Shown here piece by piece: positions 43,180 to 52,185 of a stretch of 64,000 nt of DNA. The notes under the pieces are model-generated. The model was not told the DNA's origin. It worked only from the letters and a program-made list of their open reading frames with translations, and searched no databases. The stretch is from positions 1,936,001 through 2,000,000 of the forward strand of contig NZ_CP016786.1 in the NCBI RefSeq assembly GCF_002285495.1. The letters run 5' to 3'. Source of the DNA: Clostridium isatidis. Its GTDB lineage: Bacteria > Bacillota > Clostridia > Clostridiales > Clostridiaceae. A program made the translations under genes and the position numbers. The first letter of the stretch is position 1, and every line of letters begins with the position of its first letter.

Positions 43180-43300
43180 ATTTTAACTATTAGCATTAAT
43201 ATAGCTAAATAGCCATTTCACCCCCATTATATTAAATCAAACTAAATTATATCACACCACACTAGATTACTGTCAATATAAATGTTAACTATCAAATCTT

Positions 43301-43813
43301 CTATTCTATTTCTTTTATAAATTCATCAACAATTTTATCTAAATCATCCTGTGTATTATTTTTATTATCCTCTGTATTATTTTTATCATTAATATTCAGT
43401 TTATCAATTATATTGTCAGCAAATGATGAAATTTTATTATATGCAAAATTAGCAGCTTCTTTAATTTTATTTAAAAATACATTATCATCATTAATATAAA
43501 TTTCCTTATCAGCTATTTTTACAGTCATTTTATCCTCCTCTTCAGTTGGAATATATATTTTTATCTCTGCATCATCTTTAATAAATTCCTTGAAGTCATC
43601 TCCAAACTCATTACTAATAATTTCATAATTATTTTCTCCTTCACCTGTTGGTGACAAAGCCTTAGTATTGATGATATTTATTCTAATAAAGCCAACTAAT
43701 ACTATGCTAAAGAATATAATTATACCAGTTAATATTTTCTTATTAAACAAAAGGGCACCCCCTAGATTTTTTTTACTATCTAAAGGATGCTCATTTTTTA
43801 ATTTTTTATTCAA
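43301..43813 (-). CDS. Membrane-anchored protein of unknown function in the YqxA position
   Basis: 170 aa. One helix at about 29-48 (TGIIIFFSIVLVGFIRI) is followed by an outer, highly acidic, Asn/Asp-rich region ending in a low-complexity helix. No catalytic motif. It begins right after the spoIIP stop and precedes lepA, the slot occupied by yqxA in Bacillus. I cannot show homology by eye; a sporulation or envelope role is inferred from position only. Confidence 0.6.
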   Translation of the reverse strand: MNKKLKNEHPLDSKKNLGGALLFNKKILTGIIIFFSIVLVGFIRINIINTKALSPTGEGENNYEIISNEFGDDFKEFIKDDAEIKIYIPTEEEDKMTVKIADKEIYINDDNVFLNKIKEAANFAYNKISSFADNIIDKLNINDKNNTEDNKNNTQDDLDKIVDEFIKEIE

Positions 43814-44899
43814 TTACTGACCATTTATATATTCAGCAACTATTCTGGCAATATATTTTGCAGATAGCTTTGCCTCTTGAGCTTCATTTACATTTGATCC
43901 AACTTCTATTAATATAAAATTATCACTTAAGCTATAATTTATAGCAGTAGCCCCTACTGGATAAATATAATTATTTCTCATTAATCCAGGAAATAAAGAG
44001 TTCGAAATATTTAATAACTTATTAGCCAATTCTAAATTAGCAGCATATCTATCACTGTTTTCTGCCAAAACAAACATTAGTCTAGCCAAATTTTGATTAT
44101 TTAAGTTTATAGTTACTGCATCTTTATTAGTAACACTGTCCCTGTGCAAATCAATTATCAATTTAAAATCTCCATATTCTTGTAAATAACTATTTAAAGT
44201 TTCGTTCGATCTCTTATAGCTATCATTATAAGAAATGCTATGATTAGTTTTATCATGTATTACAGATATTCCATATCCTTCTTCTAATTCCTTAGCTAAA
44301 ATTTCTCCAACTCCAACAACATTAAAATTACTATCTGTTGTTAGTTCTCCTACCTCTGCATAATTTTCTATTGCATGAGTGTGTAATATTAGTACTTCTG
44401 GTTTAGAATTATCTAAAAGCTTCTTTAAACTTTCATCATAGGCAGGACTAACTTTATTTAATTCTGCTAATTCTTCTTCACTTACTGTCGCAATACTTTC
44501 TTTTTTTAAAGAAAAAGGTTTTATATTCGCTATTGGTGAATCAGTAAAAAATTTCTGAAGACCATTATAAAATACTCCAAGTTCTTTTCCTATAATTTTA
44601 TATGCACTTATTCCTTTTAATCCGATGCTTTCTAATATAACATTTTTCAAAGATATATCATCGTCATTAATATTATTTTCATCAAAAATTTGAACTTTTA
44701 CAACAGGCATACTATAATTTAGTAAATTAATATGGGCAAACCTACTTAATTGATCATATTTATTTATCGTCCCCATAAATCTTATTAAGAATATTAATAT
44801 TCCTAATATAAGAATTATATATCCTATGTCAAAACTGCCTTTTATATTTAGCTTTTTTCTTTTATGCTTGTTTGAAATTGTTTCTTTTAATGAATACAA
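43814..44899 (-). CDS. spoIIP: Stage II sporulation protein P (SpoIIP)
   Basis: 361 aa, TTG start. One membrane helix (about 27-42) is followed by the SpoIIP amidase/endopeptidase domain (about 145-361). That domain carries VLILHTHAIENYAE (zinc His), IIDLHRDSV (second His) and FILIEVGSNVNEAQEA (Glu). With SpoIID and SpoIIM it degrades septal peptidoglycan during engulfment. The Shine-Dalgarno sequence is inside a hairpin. It is downstream of gpr, the conserved order. Confidence 0.92.
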   Translation of the reverse strand: MYSLKETISNKHKRKKLNIKGSFDIGYIILILGILIFLIRFMGTINKYDQLSRFAHINLLNYSMPVVKVQIFDENNINDDDISLKNVILESIGLKGISAYKIIGKELGVFYNGLQKFFTDSPIANIKPFSLKKESIATVSEEELAELNKVSPAYDESLKKLLDNSKPEVLILHTHAIENYAEVGELTTDSNFNVVGVGEILAKELEEGYGISVIHDKTNHSISYNDSYKRSNETLNSYLQEYGDFKLIIDLHRDSVTNKDAVTINLNNQNLARLMFVLAENSDRYAANLELANKLLNISNSLFPGLMRNNYIYPVGATAINYSLSDNFILIEVGSNVNEAQEAKLSAKYIARIVAEYINGQ

Positions 44900-44946
44900 A
44901 TGTAACTCCCCCTTCTCTCTTTATATATATATTAGGAGAGTTACAT
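44900..44946 (-). promoter_or_regulatory. Hairpin sequestering the spoIIP ribosome binding site
   Basis: The RNA arms ATGTAACTCTCCT (complement of 44934-44946) and GGGGGAGTTACAT (complement of 44900-44912) form a 13-bp stem including G-U pairs, with a loop of about 21 bases. The GGGGGAG Shine-Dalgarno of spoIIP lies inside the 3' arm. Confidence 0.7.
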
Positions 44947-44974
44947 AATTATTAATAATTTAATACTTTTTTAT

Positions 44975-45949
44975 CTAGCCCATAAATGCATTTATTTCTT
45001 CCATATCTAAATTAGGCTGAATTGCCATATTAATTCCATTTGCTATAACCTTTGATAAAGAATCCATTATTACATCAACATCCTTTGGAGTAACCATTAA
45101 ATCTCCAATGGATGGGTCTAATATTTCTCTTATTAAATTATTCTTTTCATTTCTATCTAATGATTTTAACATTTTATAAAAGTCTGTTCCTGCTTCTGAT
45201 TTTTTTATAAGCTCATCTAAAAGTAAATCAAGAGTATCATTAGCAATGGTTGCTGCATGAACAACTGTAGGTACTCCAATACTTATTACTTTTACCCCTA
45301 TAGAATCCTCATTTATTTTCATTCTATGATTTCCAACACCTGCCCCCGGTGCTATTCCAGTATCACTGATTTGTATAGTTCTATTTACACGTTCAAGTTT
45401 TCTTGAACCTAAAGCATCTATACAAATAACTATTTCAGGTTTTAATTTTTCAACAAGTGATCTTATTATTTCACCAGTTTCTATTCCTGTAACTCCTAGG
45501 ACGCCAGGGGCAATGCATGAAACAGGTCTAACTGATTCATCAATTGCATCAGGCATTAGTTCCTTAATATGCCTTGTAACCATAATTTTTTCTGTAACCT
45601 TAGGACCTAGTGAATCTGGAGTTACCCTTCTATTTCCCAATCCAACTACTAAAGCCAGCTTATTATAAGGCACATCAATAAGATTGCTTAAAGCTTTATT
45701 AATTGCTTGAGAAACTTTATCCATAATTTCTGTTTCATAGTAAGTCATTTCTGGAAAATCTATTGTAATATAATTTCCTTTAGATTTCCCAAGTTCCTTA
45801 CCTGCTTCATCGCTTTCAATAGTTACCGTTGTTATTTTTACCTCTTCATCTTGGTCTTCTTTTACTATTACTCCATCTAATTCTCTTTTATTTTCTTGCG
45901 TGTACATATCACGAGCTTCTATTGCTAAATCAGTTCTTATGCTAATCAT
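44975..45949 (-). CDS. gpr: GPR germination protease (SASP-specific endopeptidase)
   Basis: 324 aa from ATG 45949 (GGGAGGT upstream; an in-frame TTG lies earlier). Family A25: the start SIRTDLAIEARDMYTQ, then VVGLGNRRVTPDSLGP, ALGSRKLERVNRTIQISDTGI and GVGNHRMKINEDS. The zymogen is self-processed near the N-terminus late in sporulation and degrades small acid-soluble spore proteins at germination. In Bacillus it is forespore sigma-F/G controlled. Confidence 0.95.
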   Translation of the reverse strand: MISIRTDLAIEARDMYTQENKRELDGVIVKEDQDEEVKITTVTIESDEAGKELGKSKGNYITIDFPEMTYYETEIMDKVSQAINKALSNLIDVPYNKLALVVGLGNRRVTPDSLGPKVTEKIMVTRHIKELMPDAIDESVRPVSCIAPGVLGVTGIETGEIIRSLVEKLKPEIVICIDALGSRKLERVNRTIQISDTGIAPGAGVGNHRMKINEDSIGVKVISIGVPTVVHAATIANDTLDLLLDELIKKSEAGTDFYKMLKSLDRNEKNNLIREILDPSIGDLMVTPKDVDVIMDSLSKVIANGINMAIQPNLDMEEINAFMG

Positions 45950-46008
45950 TGAAATACCTCCCAAATCATTATCATTTTTTATTTTTCCACAATATATTAA
46001 TTTAATAC

Positions 46009-46037
46009 TTGAACTTATAAACTTTCAATGATATAAT
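46009..46037 (+). promoter_or_regulatory. rpsT sigma-A promoter
   Basis: TTGAAC (46009-46014), 17-base spacer, TATAAT (46032-46037), about 85 bases before rpsT. Confidence 0.85.
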
Positions 46038-46121
46038 CTAGTATGTTAAAAAAGAACTCGAACGCAGATTTCCCCAAAGCTGCAAAGAGACCCTATAAAA
46101 GCATTAAGGGGGTGAAGTAGA

Positions 46122-46385
46122 ATGGCAAATATTAAATCAGCAAAAAAAAGAATTAAAGTTACTGAAAAGAAAACTGCTCAAAACAGAATGATTAAATCAG
46201 CTGTTAAAACAGTTATTAAGAAATTTGAAGCTGCAGTTGCTACAAATAATGTAGAAGAAGCTAAAGCTCTTTTCCCACAAGTTGCTAAGTCTTTAGACAT
46301 GGCTGCTCAAAAAGGAGTAATTCATAAGAATATGGTAGCTAGAAAGAAATCTAGATTAGCTGCAAAATTAAACGCTATGGCGTAA
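46122..46385 (+). CDS. rpsT: 30S ribosomal protein S20
   Basis: 87 aa, all-helical basic protein: MANIKSAKKRIKVTEKKTAQ at the start and a Lys/Ala-rich tail are diagnostic for bS20. GGGGGTG precedes the ATG. It is the single divergent gene between gpr and holA, as in Bacillus. Confidence 0.97.
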   Translation: MANIKSAKKRIKVTEKKTAQNRMIKSAVKTVIKKFEAAVATNNVEEAKALFPQVAKSLDMAAQKGVIHKNMVARKKSRLAAKLNAMA

Positions 46386-46395
46386 TTAAATAAGA

Positions 46396-46424
46396 AGCCG
46401 ATCCAATTGGATCGGCTATTATTT
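46396..46424 (+). terminator. Terminator after rpsT (also holA end)
   Basis: AGCCGATCC (46396-46404) / GGATCGGCT (46409-46417), loop AATT, then TATTATTTT. It overlaps the holA stop region on the other strand. Confidence 0.88.
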
Positions 46425-47450
46425 TACCATAAAAATGTTAAATAACATTAATTCTAACTCCATAGTTTTATCATTACTGCTAGATTTTAATGAAATTTCT
46501 GTTTTTAAACAAATATCTAAAATTTCTTTTAATTGATTAAATGAAAATTTATTACTTTGATTTACTAATTTTTCACAAATAAATGTAGGAAGTTTATATT
46601 TACTTGCAATGCTGCCAATATTATGACCTTTATTTTTCAATACTTTTATTTCATATAATCTTTTAAAATGATTTTCTATGTTTGTTATTATAAGCATATG
46701 TTGATCACTTTTAAATAATAATTCATCTAACAAATCTATTGCTCTTTCCGCTTTTCTCAGCGAAATCAAATCTATTAAATCAAAAATATCATCTTCACTA
46801 GATTTTAATACTAACTTATCTATATCCTTTTTAGTTATTTCTTTACCTTCTGTATAAGCTATTATTTTATCTGCTTCCCTATTTATAATGTCAAAATTAT
46901 TTGGTACCTTTTCCGCGAAATATCTAGCTTCAATCTTCTTTATTTCTTTACCTCTTTTTTTAAAAACCTCTTCTACCTTCTTATAATATCTGTCTTTTTT
47001 TAATCTATCAAAATGAACAACCTTAGAAATTTTATCTAAAGAAACTAACTTTTTATTCTTTTTGGCTGTATCCCTTTTATCATTGAACAAATAATACATA
47101 ATTAATATAGTGTAAGGCGGGATATCCTTTAAGTATTTTTCTATTTCCTTATATAATTTACTATTAGAACTATCTGTTTTCTCTTTTAAAAATTCAGCTC
47201 TATAGATAACAACTGCTTTTTTTTCTCCCATAAAAGGCATTGTTTCACAGGCATTTAAAATTTCATCATAATTTATATTAAGACCATCTAATCTAATATA
47301 ATTTAAATCTTTCATTGATTTATCAACAACAGAATTAACTACTAAATTTACTCCTTCTTTAATTAATTCTTCATCTAAGCCACAAAAAATATAAGAGTTA
47401 TTTATTTTACCTTTCTTAATTTCTTCTTCTAAAGCATCAAAATCTATCAA
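46419..47450 (-). CDS. holA: DNA polymerase III subunit delta
   Basis: 343 aa, TTG start. HolA/YqeN pattern: NSYIFCGLDEELIKEGVN near the N-terminus, AVVIYRAEFL, and the C-terminal helical block with HMLIITNIENHFKRLYEI. It opens the sliding clamp in the clamp loader. It is 16 bases downstream of comEC, the conserved comEC-holA order. Confidence 0.9.
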   Translation of the reverse strand: MIDFDALEEEIKKGKINNSYIFCGLDEELIKEGVNLVVNSVVDKSMKDLNYIRLDGLNINYDEILNACETMPFMGEKKAVVIYRAEFLKEKTDSSNSKLYKEIEKYLKDIPPYTILIMYYLFNDKRDTAKKNKKLVSLDKISKVVHFDRLKKDRYYKKVEEVFKKRGKEIKKIEARYFAEKVPNNFDIINREADKIIAYTEGKEITKKDIDKLVLKSSEDDIFDLIDLISLRKAERAIDLLDELLFKSDQHMLIITNIENHFKRLYEIKVLKNKGHNIGSIASKYKLPTFICEKLVNQSNKFSFNQLKEILDICLKTEISLKSSSNDKTMELELMLFNIFMVK

Positions 47451-47466
47451 CTTAACCTACCCTTCC

Positions 47467-49158
47467 TTAATAAACTGGCATAATTTTATCCTTAATTAGA
47501 ACTATTTTGCTAAAGCTTCCATTCTTAAAATCTATTATATCATACGCCTCTACATTTTCATCTCTAGATACTTTTAATAAATATTTTTTATCATAACATT
47601 CTAAAAGCAGATTATTGTTGTATTTTTTAAGATTATACTTTTTTCCTATATTAACCCTATTAAAATACTTATATTTTTCCTTTGCCATAGTTATTAGTTC
47701 TATTTTTTCTGACTTTATATTATCATGTAAATAAAATAATTTTTTAGAAGTTTTATAGCTAATAGAAATTATACCTTCATGATAATATTCAATTTTAGGA
47801 TAAGGTGAATAAAAAAGATTAAAAATATACAATAATGCTATAAAAAAAGGAAAAACAATTATTCTTCTCATATTTTTCTTATAAAAATAAGTAGTAATTA
47901 GAATTATAAAATAAAATTTAGCAATATATTCATTTAAATATATTATATTAGGTACTAAGCTATTCAATAAGTCTATTAAAAGATCAATAAGTCTAGTTAT
48001 ATAATAAGAAATAAATATTAAATAATTAAATAGAAGTTTCACCTTTAAAAATAAAAGTAGTAAGTTTCCTATAACAACTATAATATTCATAAAAGGAACT
48101 ACTATTAAATTCCCTAATAAAAATCCTAATGAAAATTCCTTAAAAGCATATACTACTACCGGAAAAGTAAATATTTGAGATGAAATACAAATGGATATAC
48201 TTTCTCTTATATATTTAGGAAACTTATAAAGCTTCTTATTTATTATCTTGTTAAATAATATTATTCCTAAGGTAGCCAAAAAACTTAATTGAAAACCTAT
48301 ATTAAATATACTATAGGGCTTAAATAATATGATTATTATTCCCCCTAAAGATAGACCAGCTAAAGGATTATAGTTCCTTTTAAAACTCATTGCAAAACTT
48401 GTTGTTAGCATCATTATATAAGATCTGACAGTAGCTAATGCTGCTCCAGTAAAAATAACATAGAAAACTGATAAAAACGCAGCAGCTTTTTCTCCCAAAA
48501 ATTTCTTTATAATTGAATATACTATTGCCATATGTAGTCCTGAAACTGATAGGGCATGTAATATTCCAAGTTTTTTCATATCCATTTCATCACTATTATC
48601 TAAGTACTCTGTATATCCAAAAGATATTGAAGTAATTATAGCTGCCCTTCTATAACCCAATTTTGATCTTATATTATAAAAGATTTTTTCTCTTAAATTA
48701 TAAACTTTACTAATCAAATCACTTTTTAAATGCTTATAGCTATCTACTTTATAACTTCCTAATACTCCCTTTTCTCTATCAATGTCTTTTTTAAAGCTTC
48801 CCTTAACCTTTATTCTATCACCAGATGAAATTTCTTTTATATTTCCAGATAAATATACAGTTCTTCCTTTTATTTTTCCAATTGCTCCATAAGAATTTAG
48901 ACTCTCTATCCTTATCTCCTCATTCTTACTAAAATTAATATTATAATAATTATAACTATTTATTATTGGTACAAAGAAAAAAATCATAATTAAAAATGAA
49001 AATTTTATCCCTTTATAAAATATTAATAATATAAAAAAACAGCTAGCAACAATTACTGCTAGCCATTTGCTTTCATCATATAAAACATATGAATAACTTC
49101 CAAATATAAATGATAAAAAAATATACACTAAAATATTTATTCTATAATTATAATTCAA
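47467..49158 (-). CDS. comEC: ComEC/Rec2-type DNA uptake channel, lacking the MBL domain
   Basis: 563 aa, shorter than the roughly 750-aa ComEC family. An N-terminal DUF4131 region with two helices and an OB-like segment (about 1-150) is followed by the multi-helix Competence domain. That domain has LHALSVSGLHMAIVYSIIKKF and ALATVRSYIMM (about 195-250) and further helices to about 440. The normal C-terminal metallo-beta-lactamase domain (HxHxDH) is absent. The last 120 residues are a short unrelated-looking beta-rich tail. No comEA/comEB gene is adjacent. Confidence 0.85.
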   Translation of the reverse strand: MNYNYRINILVYIFLSFIFGSYSYVLYDESKWLAVIVASCFFILLIFYKGIKFSFLIMIFFFVPIINSYNYYNINFSKNEEIRIESLNSYGAIGKIKGRTVYLSGNIKEISSGDRIKVKGSFKKDIDREKGVLGSYKVDSYKHLKSDLISKVYNLREKIFYNIRSKLGYRRAAIITSISFGYTEYLDNSDEMDMKKLGILHALSVSGLHMAIVYSIIKKFLGEKAAAFLSVFYVIFTGAALATVRSYIMMLTTSFAMSFKRNYNPLAGLSLGGIIIILFKPYSIFNIGFQLSFLATLGIILFNKIINKKLYKFPKYIRESISICISSQIFTFPVVVYAFKEFSLGFLLGNLIVVPFMNIIVVIGNLLLLFLKVKLLFNYLIFISYYITRLIDLLIDLLNSLVPNIIYLNEYIAKFYFIILITTYFYKKNMRRIIVFPFFIALLYIFNLFYSPYPKIEYYHEGIISISYKTSKKLFYLHDNIKSEKIELITMAKEKYKYFNRVNIGKKYNLKKYNNNLLLECYDKKYLLKVSRDENVEAYDIIDFKNGSFSKIVLIKDKIMPVY

Positions 49159-49181
49159 ATGGCATCACCTCATTATAATTT

Positions 49182-51680
49182 TTACCATTTTCTTATAATT
49201 ATTTCAGATATTAAAAATATAAATAATATTATTGCTAATATTATTAAATCCATTAGCTCATAAGTATATTGCTTTACAAAAATTAATATTCCAGTAGTTA
49301 ATATAAAAAGTAACACAAAGAATATTATAAGTTTTAATCCTTTATAATCTCCTTTTTTAATAACAGAACAATTTATAATTGTATCAATAAATAACATTAA
49401 AGATATTAAAGAATAACTTAGAACTTCAATATTTTTAATTTTTAAATAAACTAAAATTAAAGGTAATAATGAAAACAAAATTCCTCTTAGTATTATTTTA
49501 TTATCATTTGTTTTATATTTTCCATATATCATATTTACTAATATTATAGGTGTCAATAATAACATATTTAAAAATATTATAAAATAATATTCAATTATAT
49601 AGTTCTTGTTTAAAAGTTGATTAAAACTAAAGAAGATTATCTCTGATAATAAAGTAATTACATATATTGCAGTTCCCCTGTCAATTGCTTCAAAAACATA
49701 TTTACTTTCTTTTAAAAGGTTTAAAAATGCCTGAATTGAGCTATTATGAGTATAAATATCTCCTAGTTTTTTTAATATTTCAGATACTTTCCCTTTGAAT
49801 ATTCCAATTTTAGATAGATTAATTAAAGAAACCTCTGCTAAGCTTTCTCCTTCTATTGCAAAGTTATATCCATCTTCCTCATACAAAGTGACAAGATTAT
49901 ACTGCTGCTCCTGAGTTAATTGACAATATATTCTTGTCTTAGAAACCCTCTTTAAAAATTCTTCCTTTTCAAGCAATTCAAGTTCCTTTCCTAAAGTAAC
50001 TTGTTCTTCAGAAGATATTAAATTTATTTTTTTACCTAATACCTGAGCTGCCATTTTATTATCATCAGTAAATATAATTGGTAGTACTCCTTTTTGTCTA
50101 AGTTCATTAATTTCATCAGGTATAGTATCTATTATAGGATTTTCCATAGCAATAATACCAGCAAAGACAAGGTTACTTTCAATATTTTCAGACTCTGATG
50201 GTTCATAATTAAAAGATCTATATGCAAAAGCCTCGGTAATAAGTCCTTCTTTTGAAAAATTAAGATCAACTAACTTTATTTTCATTATATCTTCTGAAGT
50301 TATTTCCTTTTCCACACCATTTAATAAAATGCTTGTACAAGCATTTAATACTGTGTCTAACTCACCTCTAACATTTGCCCTATAGCCATTTCTATTTTTA
50401 TTTATAGTTGTTGTCATTTTTTTATTTATATCTTTTGGTATTTCAAAGATTCTTTTATTTTTACCTTCAATATTACTTTTATAAATAGATTTAGTAACTC
50501 CATATTTTAAATAAGCTATGTCAAATATATCTCCTTTAGCCCAATCATTATCAACATTATATTTAGCATTATTACAAAGTATTGATATATCTAAAATTCT
50601 TCTAATATTTATATCTCCAATATCTACATCATTAGCTAAATAAATTTGATCATTAGTATATATTTTATCTACATATAATTCATTTTTAGTAATTGTACCA
50701 AGCTTTTTTAAAAATAGTATTTTTATTTCCTTTAACAATCCAAATGAAGAATAATTCATTAATTCTATTCCGTAGTTAGTCATAAATTTATTTTTTATAT
50801 ATTTTTCGTAGTATATGATAATTAAAGGTATTAATATAGAAAGCATAGCAAAAAATGAGTTTGCCACTAAAGGTAATTTATTAACTAAACCTCCTGGAAA
50901 AATTTCGATTAGTATAATTTGTAATAGTACTAAACAAATTTGAGCTTTAAATAAAACATTATCAAATTTATCAATAATAACATTTTTTCTTCTTTTAAAG
51001 TTTTTTACTCTACTTAAAACTTTTCCTAATTGAGTATTATTACCAGTTTCTATTACAATTCCACTGCCTGATCCTTCTTTTATTACCGAACCTCTAAAAA
51101 GGATATTGTTTATTTCTCCAATAGAGTTAGGCTTTTCATGCATTTTTATTGAGTATTTATTTTTTAACAAATTGTCACCAGTAATATTTCTTTCATCAAC
51201 TTTTAAATTTCTACTTTCTATAATCCTAATATCAGCACCAATAAAAGAATTTTTTCTAAAGTAAACAATATCACCTTTTACTAAGTTCTCAGCTTCTATA
51301 AGCCTTTCTACACCATTTCTTAATACTAAAACTTGGGAAGTATTTAACCTTTGCAAAAGTTCTATTTCTTTTTTGTTAGAAAAATCATTATATAATTTTA
51401 ATCCAAAATAAAATAATAATATTATTAAAGAAATAATTCCTAATATATAAAACTTACTTAATATAAAAAAAATTATAAATAAAATATGAAAATATATATT
51501 TTTTCCTTTAAATAAATCAAAAAGAATCTGCAAATTACTTCTAGTATAAGGTAAATCAATTAAATTGTCTCCAAATAGAGTTTTTCTTTCATTAACCTGT
51601 TCTTCATTTAACCCGCTGTAAATATTACTTTCTAATATTTCTACTACTTTAGACCAGCTTTCACTATAATACTCTTTCAT
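49182..51680 (-). CDS. P-type ATPase-like protein without catalytic motifs (pseudoenzyme)
   Basis: 832 aa, intact frame with the P2-type cation ATPase layout: Cation_ATPase_N (about 5-60), four helices, an A domain, N/P domains and six C-terminal helices. The catalytic residues are gone. The phospho-Asp motif DKTGT is KKLGT (325-329), with Lys325 at the Asp position. A-domain TGES is TGDN (167-170), MxDPxR is MENPI, and TGDGVNDAP is EGESLAEVS (610-618). The helix-4 PEGL motif is missing. KGAPE reads RGELD (438-442). It ends 24 bases before comEC, in the same direction, so the two may be co-transcribed. Transport activity is not expected; a binding or regulatory role is inference. Confidence 0.8.
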   Translation of the reverse strand: MKEYYSESWSKVVEILESNIYSGLNEEQVNERKTLFGDNLIDLPYTRSNLQILFDLFKGKNIYFHILFIIFFILSKFYILGIISLIILLFYFGLKLYNDFSNKKEIELLQRLNTSQVLVLRNGVERLIEAENLVKGDIVYFRKNSFIGADIRIIESRNLKVDERNITGDNLLKNKYSIKMHEKPNSIGEINNILFRGSVIKEGSGSGIVIETGNNTQLGKVLSRVKNFKRRKNVIIDKFDNVLFKAQICLVLLQIILIEIFPGGLVNKLPLVANSFFAMLSILIPLIIIYYEKYIKNKFMTNYGIELMNYSSFGLLKEIKILFLKKLGTITKNELYVDKIYTNDQIYLANDVDIGDINIRRILDISILCNNAKYNVDNDWAKGDIFDIAYLKYGVTKSIYKSNIEGKNKRIFEIPKDINKKMTTTINKNRNGYRANVRGELDTVLNACTSILLNGVEKEITSEDIMKIKLVDLNFSKEGLITEAFAYRSFNYEPSESENIESNLVFAGIIAMENPIIDTIPDEINELRQKGVLPIIFTDDNKMAAQVLGKKINLISSEEQVTLGKELELLEKEEFLKRVSKTRIYCQLTQEQQYNLVTLYEEDGYNFAIEGESLAEVSLINLSKIGIFKGKVSEILKKLGDIYTHNSSIQAFLNLLKESKYVFEAIDRGTAIYVITLLSEIIFFSFNQLLNKNYIIEYYFIIFLNMLLLTPIILVNMIYGKYKTNDNKIILRGILFSLLPLILVYLKIKNIEVLSYSLISLMLFIDTIINCSVIKKGDYKGLKLIIFFVLLFILTTGILIFVKQYTYELMDLIILAIILFIFLISEIIIRKW

Positions 51681-51746
51681 TCTACCCCTCCCCCAAAAAA
51701 TAATTATACATTTTAATTTTACAATTATTATAATTAAATTTCCACA

Positions 51747-51806
51747 AAAAAAGCTGAAACATTGAAAATATAAATATATTTCAAATTTTCAATATTTCAG
51801 TTTTTA
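51747..51806 (-). terminator. Terminator after spoVAE
   Basis: On the minus strand AAAACTGAAATATTGAAAAT pairs with ATTTTCAATGTTTCAGCTTTT (two mismatches), followed by TTTTTTT. Confidence 0.75.
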
Positions 51807-51828
51807 TCAATTATATGTTTAATATTTA

Positions 51829-52185
51829 TCAAGATTTTGTCTTTGGATTAAAAAATACTGCTGCTAAATAACCAAAAAAAACTGCTGCAGTTATTCCTGA
51901 TGCAGTCCCTTCTATACCGCCTGTTAATATGCCTGCAATTCCTTTTTCATCTACTGCTTTCATAACGCCTTTAGCTAAAGAATTTCCAAAGCTAGGTAAA
52001 GGAACTGAGGCGCCAGCACCACCTATATCTATTAGTTTATCATATAATCCAAAAGCTCCTAATACAACTCCTATAAGTAAAAAAGTAACTAATATATTAG
52101 CTGGAGTTAGTTTTGTAGTATCTAAGATAATTTGCCCTATAACACATATTAATCCACCAACTATAAAGGCACTTAAATACTCCAT
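51829..52185 (-). CDS. spoVAE: Stage V sporulation protein AE
   Basis: 118 aa membrane protein with three to four helices; AFIVGGLICVIGQIILD and GAGASVPLPSFGNSLAKG are SpoVAE/SpoVAC-type signatures. Part of the SpoVA channel for Ca-dipicolinate uptake into the forespore and release at germination. Its ATG shares the A of the spoVAD stop (TAATG), so translation is coupled. Confidence 0.93.
   Translation of the reverse strand: MEYLSAFIVGGLICVIGQIILDTTKLTPANILVTFLLIGVVLGAFGLYDKLIDIGGAGASVPLPSFGNSLAKGVMKAVDEKGIAGILTGGIEGTASGITAAVFFGYLAAVFFNPKTKS

Noticed and set aside
49182..51680. Functional calcium- or cation-transporting ATPase
   Set aside because: The overall fold matches, but the phosphorylated Asp and the other catalytic motifs are substituted, so a transport annotation would mislead.
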